64,000 bases of DNA, taken from assembly GCF_012271785.1 (NCBI RefSeq), contig NZ_JAAWVT010000004.1, forward strand, positions 62,001 through 126,000, given 5' to 3'. A program made the position numbers and the translations under genes. How positions within the stretch are numbered: the stretch's first letter is position 1; each line of letters starts with the position of its first letter. Under the pieces are notes generated by a model. The model worked only from the letters and a program-made list of their open reading frames with translations. It was not told the origin of the DNA and searched no databases. Of the stretch, positions 17,211 to 25,929 are shown in pieces. The stretch comes from Paeniglutamicibacter terrestris (lineage in GTDB: Bacteria; Actinomycetota; Actinomycetes; Actinomycetales; Micrococcaceae).

Positions 17211-18848
17211 ATGAACGATCCAATCACCCTGAACGGTATTACTTTGGTCGCTGCCCCAGTCCGCCGGCAGGAAGAAATCCTCACCCCACAAGCGCTGGAC
17301 TTCCTGGCTCAGCTCCACAAGGCATTCGACGGACGCCGCGCTGAACTCATGCAGACCCGTCAACTGAACCGCGCTCGTATCGCCAACGGCTCGGACCCGA
17401 AGTTCCGTCCCGAGACTGCGTTCATCCGCGACGATGCAAGCTGGCAGGTTGCCCCCATCGCACCCGGTCTGGAGGATCGCCGCGTGGAAATCACCGGCCC
17501 CACGGACCGCAAGATGGCCATCAACGCCTTGAATTCCGGAGCCAAGGTCTGGCTGGCGGACCTCGAGGATTCCTCGACCCCCACCTGGTCGAATGTCATC
17601 AACGGGCAGCTGAATCTGCGTGCAGTTCTGGATCGCACCATCGATTTCACGTCCCCCGAGGGCAAGGAATACAAGCTCACCGGCCAGAAGCTCACCGATC
17701 TGCCCACCATCGTGGTCCGCCCGCGTGGCTGGCACCTGCCGGAGAAGAACCTGTTGGTAGCCGGCAAGCCGATTTCCGGCGCATTGGTCGATTTCGGTCT
17801 GCACTTCTTCCACAACGCTCAGCGTCTGATTTCCCAGGGCCGCGGACCGTACTTCTACCTGCCGAAGATCGAGAACCACCTGGAGGCTCGCCTCTGGAAT
17901 GATGTCTTCGTTTTGGCTCAGGATTTGGTGGGCATTCCGCAGGGCACGATCCGCGCCACGGTACTCATCGAAACCATCACCGCCGCCTTCGAAATGGAAG
18001 AGATCCTCTACGAGCTGCGCGAGCACGCTTCGGGGCTGAACGCCGGCCGCTGGGACTACATCTTCTCCATCATCAAGAACTTCCGTTCCCGTGGCCCGCG
18101 CTTTGTTCTCCCGGATCGTTCCCTGGTGACCATGACGGCCCCGTTCATGCGCTCCTACACCGAGCAATTGGTCAGGGCCTGCCACCGCCGCGGTGCCATG
18201 GCCATCGGCGGCATGGCTGCCTTCATCCCCAACCGCAAGGATGAAGCAGTCAACACCGTGGCTCTGGAGAAGGTGCGTGCCGATAAGACCCGCGAGGCCA
18301 ACGACGGCTTCGACGGTTCTTGGGTGGCCCACCCCGACCTGGTTCCGGTTGCTCGAGAGGTCTTCGACGCTGTTCTGGGGCAAAACCCCAACCAGCGCGA
18401 ACGGACCCGTGAAGACGTCACCCCGGATGACAAGGAGCTGTTGAACATCGCCGGGACCGAAGGCAAGATCACCGAGGCAGGCATCCGTAACAACATCGAG
18501 GTGGGCATCCGCTACATGGAAGCCTGGTTGCGAGGCAACGGCGCAGTAGCCATCCACAACCTCATGGAGGATGCTGCAACCGCGGAGATCTCACGCTCAC
18601 AGATCTGGCAGTGGATCCAGCAGGCAGCCATCACCGACACCGGCGAATTGATTTCTCGATCGTGGGTTGAGGACATGACCGAGGAAGAGTTCGAGAAGCT
18701 CTCACGCTTTGAGGGAGATCGCTTCGAAGACGCACGCGAAATCTTTGAAGCATGTGCCTTGCGGGAGGACTTCCCAACCTTCCTCACCGTTCAGGCCTAC
18801 AACCGCTACCTCCGCGAGGCCAAGTCACTGGAAGCCGCAACACGCTAG
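17211..18848 (+). CDS. aceB: Malate synthase A
   Basis: This 545-residue enzyme condenses glyoxylate with acetyl-CoA to malate, completing the glyoxylate shunt begun by AceA just upstream. Isoform A features are visible: KVWLADLEDSSTPTW (about residues 108-122), the conserved arginine in VVRPRGWHLPE, GPYFYLPKIENHLEARLW, RATVLIETITAAFEMEEIL and a C-terminal helical plug with NRYLREA. The ATG at 17211 follows AAGAAGGAG. A typical terminator hairpin lies 92 bases after the stop. Confidence 0.95.
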   Translation: MNDPITLNGITLVAAPVRRQEEILTPQALDFLAQLHKAFDGRRAELMQTRQLNRARIANGSDPKFRPETAFIRDDASWQVAPIAPGLEDRRVEITGPTDRKMAINALNSGAKVWLADLEDSSTPTWSNVINGQLNLRAVLDRTIDFTSPEGKEYKLTGQKLTDLPTIVVRPRGWHLPEKNLLVAGKPISGALVDFGLHFFHNAQRLISQGRGPYFYLPKIENHLEARLWNDVFVLAQDLVGIPQGTIRATVLIETITAAFEMEEILYELREHASGLNAGRWDYIFSIIKNFRSRGPRFVLPDRSLVTMTAPFMRSYTEQLVRACHRRGAMAIGGMAAFIPNRKDEAVNTVALEKVRADKTREANDGFDGSWVAHPDLVPVAREVFDAVLGQNPNQRERTREDVTPDDKELLNIAGTEGKITEAGIRNNIEVGIRYMEAWLRGNGAVAIHNLMEDAATAEISRSQIWQWIQQAAITDTGELISRSWVEDMTEEEFEKLSRFEGDRFEDAREIFEACALREDFPTFLTVQAYNRYLREAKSLEAATR

Positions 18849-18940
18849 AAAATCTGTGGTGGCGGGGTCAAGGGACCAGCGCAATGACGCGATCATCCCT
18901 TGGATTCCGTCACCAAGATACAACTTCATAACCTCCTTTC

Positions 18941-18974
18941 GTCCCCACCCGGCCACGCAATACCGGGTGGGGAC
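18941..18974 (+). terminator. Rho-independent-like terminator after aceB
   Basis: Arms GTCCCCACCCGG (18941-18952) and CCGGGTGGGGAC (18963-18974) form a perfect 12-base stem, followed by GATTCTTTGG. Confidence 0.7.
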
Positions 18975-19150
18975 GATTCTTTGGCGGTGCGGATCAAAGG
19001 GTCGCGAACGAGACGAAAAACTCTCCACCCTGTCGCCAAGAGCACCACCAGGAATTCGAATTTGCCCTCCAATGGCCCACTTACAGGTCAATAATGAAGA
19101 GTTGGCCCTCCGCGCGGCCATCCGTCGTTATCACTTCTTGAAGGAGCCCG

Positions 19151-20362
19151 GTGAGCCAGCCTGACATTCCGCCAACGAAACTCTTCACCCGAGATTTCTT
19201 ACTTGCGGGACTCGCCAACCTCTTCATTTCCATGGTCTTCTACCTGTTGATGACCTCGATGGCGCTGTATGCCGTGGACAGGTTTCAGGCCTCGGATACC
19301 GCCGCGGGACTTGCCTCCAGCGCGTTTGTTATTGGGTCCGTCATTTCCCGGCTTTTTGCCGGCAAATTGTTGCAGATCATGGGTCGCAAACGACTGGCGA
19401 TCTTTGCTCTTGGCCTCTTCGCAGTCGTATCGGTCTTCTACGGATTCAGCGGAACGCTCCCCCTATTGCTAATGGTCCGCATCGCCCACGGCATGGCGTT
19501 TGGCATGGCCAACACCGCCATCGCCACGGCCGTGCAGTCTCTGATTCCCGCGTCGCGACGAAGTGAAGGTACCGGCTACTTCGGTCTCTCAACCACTTTG
19601 TCTACCGCCGTAGGACCATTTTTGGCGGTATTGCTCGCTGGCAGTGGCAACTACACCTCGGTCTTCGTTTTTTGCACCATCTTCTCGACGGCAGCATTGG
19701 TCTTCACGTTGCTAGTCCGTATGCCCGAACCACCGCGAACGGCACAGTTGAGCGCCTCCGCAACGCGCCAGGGCAGCTTTTTACGTTCCATCGTCAGCCC
19801 CTCGGCACTGCCCATCTCCCTGGTCATTCTGGTATGCGGCATCGCTTACTCCGGCGTGGTGTCCTTCCTCGCTCCGTATCTCCTTTCCAAGTCGATGACC
19901 GCGGCAGCCAGCTGGTTCTTCATTGTTTACGCGGCCACCGTGTTGGTCTCTCGGCTCTTTGCCGGACGCATTCAGGACCTCAAGGGAGATAACGCCATCA
20001 TGTACCCCTTGCTGGTGGTGTTCGTCATTGGCATGGCAGCACTTGCGTTTGAACCCAGCAACCTCACTGTCGCTCTTGCCGCGGCCTTCGCCGGTCTCGG
20101 CTTTGGCGCATTAATGCCGTGCGCCCAGGCCATTGCCGTGTCAGCGGCTCCACCTGCCGAGCTGGGCGTGGCCACCTCAACGTTCTTCTTGATGCTCGAT
20201 GTCGGCATCGGGTTTGGCCCTATTGCGCTGGGCCTGCTCATCCCGCATCTGGGATATACCGGTATGTTCGGCATGCTGACCCTCTTGGTGGTCTTCGGCA
20301 TCGGCGTCTACTACATGGTGCATGGACGTCACCAGAGCGGGGCTCGCCGCCAGGCGCTCTAG
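19151..20362 (+). CDS. MFS transporter
   Basis: A 403-residue major facilitator protein with 12 hydrophobic segments. The loop 2-3 motif is present as GKLLQIMGRKRLAI, and RIAHGMAFGMANTAIATA carries the helix-5 antiporter-like glycine pattern of drug efflux members. It starts at GTG 19151 with AAGGAG ten bases before. Its stop overlaps the stop of the convergent DUF1275 gene by four bases. Substrate unknown; multidrug export is possible. Confidence 0.82.
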   Translation: MSQPDIPPTKLFTRDFLLAGLANLFISMVFYLLMTSMALYAVDRFQASDTAAGLASSAFVIGSVISRLFAGKLLQIMGRKRLAIFALGLFAVVSVFYGFSGTLPLLLMVRIAHGMAFGMANTAIATAVQSLIPASRRSEGTGYFGLSTTLSTAVGPFLAVLLAGSGNYTSVFVFCTIFSTAALVFTLLVRMPEPPRTAQLSASATRQGSFLRSIVSPSALPISLVILVCGIAYSGVVSFLAPYLLSKSMTAAASWFFIVYAATVLVSRLFAGRIQDLKGDNAIMYPLLVVFVIGMAALAFEPSNLTVALAAAFAGLGFGALMPCAQAIAVSAAPPAELGVATSTFFLMLDVGIGFGPIALGLLIPHLGYTGMFGMLTLLVVFGIGVYYMVHGRHQSGARRQAL

Positions 20363-21021
20363 CTCGCGCGGAAGATACGTTCGGGGCTGTCCCGCACGAA
20401 GGCAACGACCGTCCACACCAGCAATGCTGCGACGGCGATCCAAAGTCCCAACAGCCCCAGTCGCAGGTACACCAGTGCTCCGACGAAGGATCCGATCGTG
20501 ATCATGATCCAGAGTGCGCCGTAGGGTAGCCAGGCCCACTTCGGACCGCCCACCAGCGCAGCGGCAAGGTGCTGTCCCATCTTCACCAGTGCCCCGGTCA
20601 TGTAGGTCAGCCCGACGCTGACCTCGCCGCGTCTGGTGTAGGTGGCATTGATTGCTCCCATCGAGGTGGACAACAGCAGGGCCGTGAAGAAACTCGCAGG
20701 TCCAAGCGCCGTCAGTGCCGCGGCGAGCAAGAAGAAACTGGACACCGATAACACTGCACCTCGCCGATGTACCGAGGGAACATTGCTGGCCAGCGTAGCT
20801 GCGGCCACCCCGAAGACAAAACAGATCACGAGGGCGATGGCCATGGCCCACGCGCTAAAGTTCCCGCGGGCCAGTTCGGCGCTGGAGCGCGTTGAATTGC
20901 CACTCATGAACGAGACGAAGTACCCACCGAAGTGGATGAATGCCACGCCATCAATAAAACCTGCAATGGCGGTTAACCCACCGGCATAGGCCATTGCTTT
21001 CCTGCCCAAAGACCGTGCCAC
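20359..21021 (-). CDS. YoaK/DUF1275 family membrane protein
   Basis: This 220-residue protein has six hydrophobic segments. AGFIDGVAFIHFGGYFVSFM then SGNSTR, and later GLTYMTGALVKMGQHLA, are the hallmark of DUF1275 (YoaK) proteins. The family's transport role is not established. Convergent with the MFS gene with a four-base tail overlap; divergent from the permease at 21241. Confidence 0.87.
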   Translation of the reverse strand: MARSLGRKAMAYAGGLTAIAGFIDGVAFIHFGGYFVSFMSGNSTRSSAELARGNFSAWAMAIALVICFVFGVAAATLASNVPSVHRRGAVLSVSSFFLLAAALTALGPASFFTALLLSTSMGAINATYTRRGEVSVGLTYMTGALVKMGQHLAAALVGGPKWAWLPYGALWIMITIGSFVGALVYLRLGLLGLWIAVAALLVWTVVAFVRDSPERIFRAS

Positions 21022-21240
21022 CTACACTCACTTCCATCCGTGCCCTGACACGACGTTGTGCACCCAGCCGGGCACCTGCTGCTCTTGAAAATCCCGTTGC
21101 CGCTTGGCAACAGCCGGATCTTCTTCACAGTCTAGGCCTCGCACCAGCGGTCATGCGGGTGATCCCTGCCACCGGATCATGGCGGAGCAGAGCCCTCGAC
21201 TTACCATTAGATAAGCCCCTCCAACTTAAGGTTTATTTTC

Positions 21241-22662
21241 GTGCCCCAATTTGCCCAGGCGCTTGCCCGCGGACTTAATGTCCGCCACGTCCGGTTCATG
21301 GCCCTCGGTTCGGCCATCGGTACCGGTCTGTTTTACGGTTCCGCATCCGCTATCCAGGCAGCGGGCCCCGCGGTCCTGCTGGCCTACATGGTCGGTGGAG
21401 CCGCAGTCTTCATGGTCATGCGCGCATTGGGCGAGATGGCGGTGCGACACCCGGTTTCCGGCTCGTTCGGCCAATACGCATCCAAATATCTGGGCCCGTT
21501 CGCCGGCTTCATCACCGGCTGGACGTTTGCCTTTGAAATGGCGATCGTGGCCATTGCCGATGTGACAGCCTTCGGCATTTACATGGGGTTCTGGTTCCCC
21601 GATGTTCCGCGCTGGATCTGGATCCTGGCCGTGGTCTTCTTCATTGCCGCGTTGAACCTGATGAAGGTCAAGGTGTTCGGCGAGACCGAGTTCTGGCTGT
21701 CGCTGATCAAGGTCTCAGCCATCATCGCCATGATCCTCGGCGGCGTGCTGATCGTACTCTTCGGCTTCGGTTTGCCCGCCGAGGCGAACCCCGGATTCGG
21801 CACCCTGTTGGCTGCCGGAGGATTCTTCCCCAACGGCTTCTGGGGCCTGCTGGCGTCCTTCTCCATCGTGATGTTTGCCTTCGGTGGCATCGAAACCATT
21901 GGCATCACGGCCGGTGAAGCGCAGAATCCCAAGGATGTGGTGCCCAAAGCCATCAACACCGTACCCATTCGAATTCTGCTCTTCTACGTCTGCACGCTGG
22001 GCATCTTGATGATGATATACCCCTGGAACCAGGTCGGCACCGAGGGTAGCCCGTTTGTGCAGATCTTCGACTCCCTGGGTATTCCCGCCGCCGCGCACAT
22101 CCTGAACGCCGTGGTCATCACCGCAGCAATCTCCGCGATCAACTCCGATATCTTCGGTGCCGGGCGCATGATGTTTGGCCTCGCCCAGCAGGGTCACGCG
22201 CCGGCCTCCTTCTCCAAGATCTCCCGTCATGGGGTTCCCTGGATGACGGTACTGACCATGGGCATCGTGCTGCTGGCCGGCGTGGTGCTCAACGCGGTAC
22301 TACCCGAATCACTGTTCCTGATCATCGCCTCGATTGCCACCTTCGCCACCGTCTGGGTGTGGGTCATGATTCTGCTTTCACACATCTCCATGAAGCGGAC
22401 CGTTAAGCGCGAGGGCCTACTGGCCTCCGAGTTCCCCTCCCCCTGGTGGCCCGCTGCATCCTACGTGGCACTCGCCTTCATGGGCTTTGTCATTGTGCTG
22501 TTGGGCATCATCCCCGATACGCGGATTGCACTGATCGTGGGCGCTGTATGGATCGCGTTCTTGTTCGTTGCCTACAAGGTGTGGGTGCGCGGCAAGGGAC
22601 ACGAACGCGCCGAGCTTATCGACGAGACCGGGCGCGAGTCGGTTCCCGCCGAGGCGCACTAA
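21241..22662 (+). CDS. Amino acid permease, APC family
   Basis: A 473-residue permease with 12 membrane spans. [20 protein letters not shown] then TGLFYGSA is the APC signature of the proline/histidine/aromatic group (ProY, HutT, AroP relatives), clearly distinct from the CycA homologue at 11725. It starts at GTG 21241 after TAAGG. A strong terminator follows at 22692-22737. The amino acid transported is not readable. Confidence 0.85.
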   Translation: MPQFAQALARGLNVRHVRFMALGSAIGTGLFYGSASAIQAAGPAVLLAYMVGGAAVFMVMRALGEMAVRHPVSGSFGQYASKYLGPFAGFITGWTFAFEMAIVAIADVTAFGIYMGFWFPDVPRWIWILAVVFFIAALNLMKVKVFGETEFWLSLIKVSAIIAMILGGVLIVLFGFGLPAEANPGFGTLLAAGGFFPNGFWGLLASFSIVMFAFGGIETIGITAGEAQNPKDVVPKAINTVPIRILLFYVCTLGILMMIYPWNQVGTEGSPFVQIFDSLGIPAAAHILNAVVITAAISAINSDIFGAGRMMFGLAQQGHAPASFSKISRHGVPWMTVLTMGIVLLAGVVLNAVLPESLFLIIASIATFATVWVWVMILLSHISMKRTVKREGLLASEFPSPWWPAASYVALAFMGFVIVLLGIIPDTRIALIVGAVWIAFLFVAYKVWVRGKGHERAELIDETGRESVPAEAH

Positions 22663-22691
22663 CGGGTCCGCCAAACCGCATCTCATTTTTC

Positions 22692-22737
22692 AAGCGTAAG
22701 CCGAGCAGCTCACCGAGCTGCTCGGCTTACGCTTTTT
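22692..22737. terminator. Strong intrinsic terminator
   Basis: A perfect 20-base stem (arms 22692-22711 and 22715-22734, loop ACC) followed by TTTTT; the left arm is preceded by ATTTTT, so it can work in both directions. It ends the permease transcript. Confidence 0.9.
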
Positions 22738-22893
22738 AAGCGGCAGTTTTATGATCGCGTGAGGCCTGCGGTGGATACGATCAACGAGCCAAACCGCCTA
22801 TGCATGGACCAGGCGAGGAAGTCGTGGTGGTTTTGTGTCAGCCCGCCAGAACGCAGCGGGAATACGCACCATGTGCCCACTGTTGCCACAGGC

Positions 22894-23616
22894 ATGACTG
22901 AAACTCGTTTGAGCGTTGATATTTATTCCGACATTGCCTGCCCGTGGTGCTTCATTGGCAAGCGTCGCTTCGAGAAGGCCGTTGCCGAACTTCCCTTTGG
23001 TCAGCAGGTCGATGTCAATTGGCATGCGTTCCAGCTGGACCCCTCGTTGCCCGAGCACTTTGAGGGCAGCGAACTTCAATATCTGTCGCAGATCAAGGGC
23101 ATGGGAACTGAGCAGGTGGCCGGCATGCTGGAGCACGTCACCACCCAGGCCGCGGGCGAAGGGTTGACGTATGATTTCGAATCTCTCCACGTCGCCAATT
23201 CCTTTACCGCCTTGCGATTGCTGGCGCTGGCCAAGGAACGCGGTCTTGGAAATCAGATGAAGGAAGCACTGCTCTCGGCACACTTTGAACAGGGTGTAAA
23301 CACCGGAGACGTAGAAGCGCTGCAAATCATCGCCGACACTGTCGGACTTGACCCGGCAGAATCCGCCGAAGTTCTCGGCACCGACAAGTACGCCGATGCC
23401 GTACGTGCCGATGGAGTTCGCGCCCGTGAGCTGGGAGTGACCGGGGTGCCGTTCTTCGTCTTGGAAAACAAATATGGGATTTCCGGCGCCCAGCCTACCG
23501 AGGTCTTTGCGCAGGCCCTCGGCCAGGTCTGGAAGGAAATCGGCGGTGAGGACCTGCAGATGCTTGGCACACCGTCCGCAGATGGTGCCACCTGCGGCCC
23601 TGAGGGTTGCAACTAA
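22894..23616 (+). CDS. DsbA-family oxidoreductase, FrnE type
   Basis: A 240-residue thioredoxin-fold protein with the CPWC redox motif in SDIACPWCFIGKRRFE (about residues 13-28), a helical insertion and the cis-proline in GVTGVPFFVLENKYG. This is the cytoplasmic FrnE-like DsbA subgroup linked to polyketide biosynthesis and oxidative stress. There is no signal peptide. Two more cysteines end the protein (TCGPEGC). I start at ATG 22894; the upstream frame extension has no family similarity. Confidence 0.88.
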   Translation: MTETRLSVDIYSDIACPWCFIGKRRFEKAVAELPFGQQVDVNWHAFQLDPSLPEHFEGSELQYLSQIKGMGTEQVAGMLEHVTTQAAGEGLTYDFESLHVANSFTALRLLALAKERGLGNQMKEALLSAHFEQGVNTGDVEALQIIADTVGLDPAESAEVLGTDKYADAVRADGVRARELGVTGVPFFVLENKYGISGAQPTEVFAQALGQVWKEIGGEDLQMLGTPSADGATCGPEGCN

Positions 23617-23634
23617 GGGTCAATAGCCGTCATC

Positions 23635-23676
23635 AAGCTGTGGCGGTTCCGGCACGCGCTGGAGCCGCCACAGCTT
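23635..23676. terminator. Terminator between convergent genes
   Basis: Arms AAGCTGTGGCGG (23635-23646) and CCGCCACAGCTT (23665-23676) form a perfect stem followed by ATTTCTT. It serves the FrnE gene and touches the stop of the opposite gene. Confidence 0.75.
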
Positions 23677-24301
23677 ATTTCTTGGGCGTACAGCCAAGCT
23701 TTCCCGGCTTCTTGTTGACCTTCTTTTCCTCGACAAGGTCCCCGTATTCGGTCCCGATGACCACATCAACCGCGCTGCCCTTGCGCTTGGCGTCATACAC
23801 GTACGTCAGGCCCTTGATATTGCGTTGCACCGTCATGGCCTGCGCGTAGCCGTCAGGGCCGGAGGTTATCGCCCCCACCACATCGGCCTTGGAGAGCCGG
23901 GCGTTACCCACATTCCCAACCTTGAAACCACGTTTCTTGAGCTTTGTTGCTGTAGCCCCGGCAAGGCCAGCAACTTGCGTGCCATTCATGACGTTCACCG
24001 TCATTTTTTTCGGATCGGCGTAGTTGAACTTCTGCGTTGGGCAGGATTCATTCACCTTTATGGGAGCCTGCGCCACCGGTTGTGGTTCGAGGGCATCGAT
24101 CACCACCGTGCGGGTGTTCACGAGGTAGGCCATGACCAACGCGGCAATCAGAAGCAGCAGCGTCAGCGACAAAATGACCCGTCGCCGGATGATTCTCCGA
24201 CGACGATGTTTCGCATCAATGGTGAATTCAGGGCTGGCCAATTCGTCTTCGGTAATGATGTGGTGGCCATGCCACTCCTTCGGGTCCGGATTGTGCCCCA
24301 T
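23675..24301 (-). CDS. LytR C-terminal domain membrane protein
   Basis: This 208-residue protein has a polar N-terminus, a basic stop-transfer stretch (KHRRRRIIRRR), one membrane span (VILSLTLLLLIAALVMAYLV) and an extracellular LytR_C domain (VNVMNGTQVAGLAGATATKL; KADVVGAITSGPDGYAQA). LytR_C proteins act at the actinobacterial envelope, often as accessory factors to LytR-CpsA-Psr enzymes. The ATG at 24301 lies 7 bases after the stop of the upstream gene, so the two are cotranscribed. Confidence 0.85.
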   Translation of the reverse strand: MGHNPDPKEWHGHHIITEDELASPEFTIDAKHRRRRIIRRRVILSLTLLLLIAALVMAYLVNTRTVVIDALEPQPVAQAPIKVNESCPTQKFNYADPKKMTVNVMNGTQVAGLAGATATKLKKRGFKVGNVGNARLSKADVVGAITSGPDGYAQAMTVQRNIKGLTYVYDAKRKGSAVDVVIGTEYGDLVEEKKVNKKPGKLGCTPKK

Positions 24302-24308
24302 GTTCCCC

Positions 24309-24608
24309 TCAGTCCTCCAAAACCAGCACTCGGGCATGCAGGATCGAACGTTGATGCAGTGCCGTGCGAACAGCGCGGTGCAAACCGTCCTCGAGATAGC
24401 GGGTGCCCTTCCACTGCACGACGTGCGGGAACAGGTCACCGAAGAAGGTGGAGTCTTCGGCAAGCAGCGCTGAGAGGTCCAAGATACTCTTGGTCGTCAC
24501 CAGCTCATCAAGGCGAACCTGCATGGGGGCCACGGAGGCCCAGTCCTTGGGGGTCTCGTAGCCGTGTTCCGGGTACGGGCGCGAATCGCCGACGGATTTG
24601 AAGATCAC
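24309..24608 (-). CDS. Conserved actinobacterial small protein upstream of the LytR-C gene
   Basis: A 99-residue soluble protein. WASVAPMQVRLDELVTTKSI and SALLAEDSTFFGDLFPHVVQ are followed by a GLHRAVRTALHQRSILHARV helix-strand end. I recall similar proteins in Micrococcaceae next to LytR_C genes, sometimes labelled VapB-like, but I see no convincing antitoxin DNA-binding motif and no toxin gene. Operon with the downstream membrane protein (7-base gap). Confidence 0.7.
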   Translation of the reverse strand: MIFKSVGDSRPYPEHGYETPKDWASVAPMQVRLDELVTTKSILDLSALLAEDSTFFGDLFPHVVQWKGTRYLEDGLHRAVRTALHQRSILHARVLVLED

Positions 24609-24788
24609 TCACCCAGCTTAGGAAACTTCGGTGCGATTTTAGACCGATTAGCCGTTTTTCGTGCGAGTCGTTGTGTAAATAGGTGAATTGGTGACCCAAG
24701 TCAAGGGTCACGACGCATGGATTCACAGTACGGAACGTGGGGTAACTTCTGCTGTCACAAACATGTCATCCGGGTGCATCCTTGAGTC

Positions 24789-25814
24789 ATGAGTACAGTT
24801 CTCACCACCGTTCCGGTCCTAGATATGTCTACAGCACGTCGTGCCGATGGCACGTTTGATGAACACTTCGTTACGGCATTGCGTGATGCCGCCCACCGGG
24901 TGGGCTTCTTCCAGATCACCGGCTTTGGTGCCGGCCCGGACACGACGAAGAACCTGCTTAAGACCTTGGCTGATTTCTTCGCCTTGCCAGTCGAACAGAA
25001 GCTTGAGCTCGACAACCGAACCTCGGCCCAGTTCCGCGGATACACTCGGCTCGGTGCCGAGATCACCCGTGGCCGCGCCGATTCGCGAGAACAAATCGAT
25101 TATGGACCCGAGCGTGAGGTCCTCACCGATGTCCCGGCCGACGCGCCCTACCTGAACTTGCAGGGACCGAACCAGTGGCCGACGAATTTCCCTCGCTTGG
25201 AAACCGCCGCAATGGACTGGTCTCAGTTGATGAACACCGTCGGCACCGAGCTGCTTTCGGCGCTGGCCGTGGGACTCGGTCTCCCGGAAGAGTACTTCGA
25301 CGAACCCTTCGCCCAGAGCCCGGCTTGGATGGGCAAGCTGGTGCATTACGTCGGTGGCGGCCTCGTCCCCGAGGCAGGAAACCAGGGTGTGGGTGCCCAC
25401 GCAGATTATGGATTCATCACCCTGCTATTGCAGGACGCTGTCGGCGGGCTGCAGGTCAAGCCCTACGGCCAAGACGAATGGATTTCCGTAGAGCCAATCG
25501 AGGGCGCCTTGGTAGTCAACATCGGCGAAATGCTTGAGGTTGCAACCAACGGATACCTGATGGCCACCATCCACCGCGTTATTGCCCCGCCTGCGGGAGT
25601 GGATCGCTACTCGGTGCCGTTCTTCTTCTCGCCACGTTTGGACTCCGTCATCAACCCTGTGCCACTGCCTGCCGAGTTGGCAGCCGATGCTCGTGGCGTC
25701 TCGGACGATCCGCAGAACCCCATGTTGGCCTCCTACGGTGCCAACGTCCTCAAGGGCTGGCTCCGTGCCCACCCGCAGACGGCCAAGGCGCACTACCCGC
25801 AGCTCGTGAAGTAG
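24789..25814 (+). CDS. Isopenicillin N synthase-like 2-oxoglutarate/Fe(II) oxygenase
   Basis: This 341-residue protein has the non-haem oxygenase N-terminal domain (AAHRVGFFQITGFG) and the 2OG-Fe(II) core. Iron ligands are visible as HAD (in GVGAHADYGFITLLLQD) and the distal histidine in MATIHRVIAPP; the RxS co-substrate motif is DRYSVPFFFSP. Substrate not predictable; relatives hydroxylate small metabolites. Monocistronic, about 180 bases downstream of a divergent gene; the gap holds a small GTGACCC/GGGTCAC inverted repeat (24691-24711). Confidence 0.88.
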   Translation: MSTVLTTVPVLDMSTARRADGTFDEHFVTALRDAAHRVGFFQITGFGAGPDTTKNLLKTLADFFALPVEQKLELDNRTSAQFRGYTRLGAEITRGRADSREQIDYGPEREVLTDVPADAPYLNLQGPNQWPTNFPRLETAAMDWSQLMNTVGTELLSALAVGLGLPEEYFDEPFAQSPAWMGKLVHYVGGGLVPEAGNQGVGAHADYGFITLLLQDAVGGLQVKPYGQDEWISVEPIEGALVVNIGEMLEVATNGYLMATIHRVIAPPAGVDRYSVPFFFSPRLDSVINPVPLPAELAADARGVSDDPQNPMLASYGANVLKGWLRAHPQTAKAHYPQLVK

Positions 25815-25929
25815 AACCGATGCGCCAAGTAGATGGTTGTGGGACTCCTTTTGAACTGGACTCCCACCACCATTCACTTGAATGCGCCATGGCCCTGCTT
25901 GCGGAGAGACACTCCCTAGACTAGATTCC

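Noticed and set aside
16857-18557. Long minus-strand open frame (566 codons) opposite aceB
   Set aside because: It is the antisense shadow of aceB in GC-rich DNA; the plus strand encodes a full malate synthase.
24309-24608. VapB-type antitoxin with toxin partner
   Set aside because: No ribbon-helix-helix or AbrB-like motif and no PIN-domain gene next to it; the pair with the LytR-C gene looks like an envelope operon.
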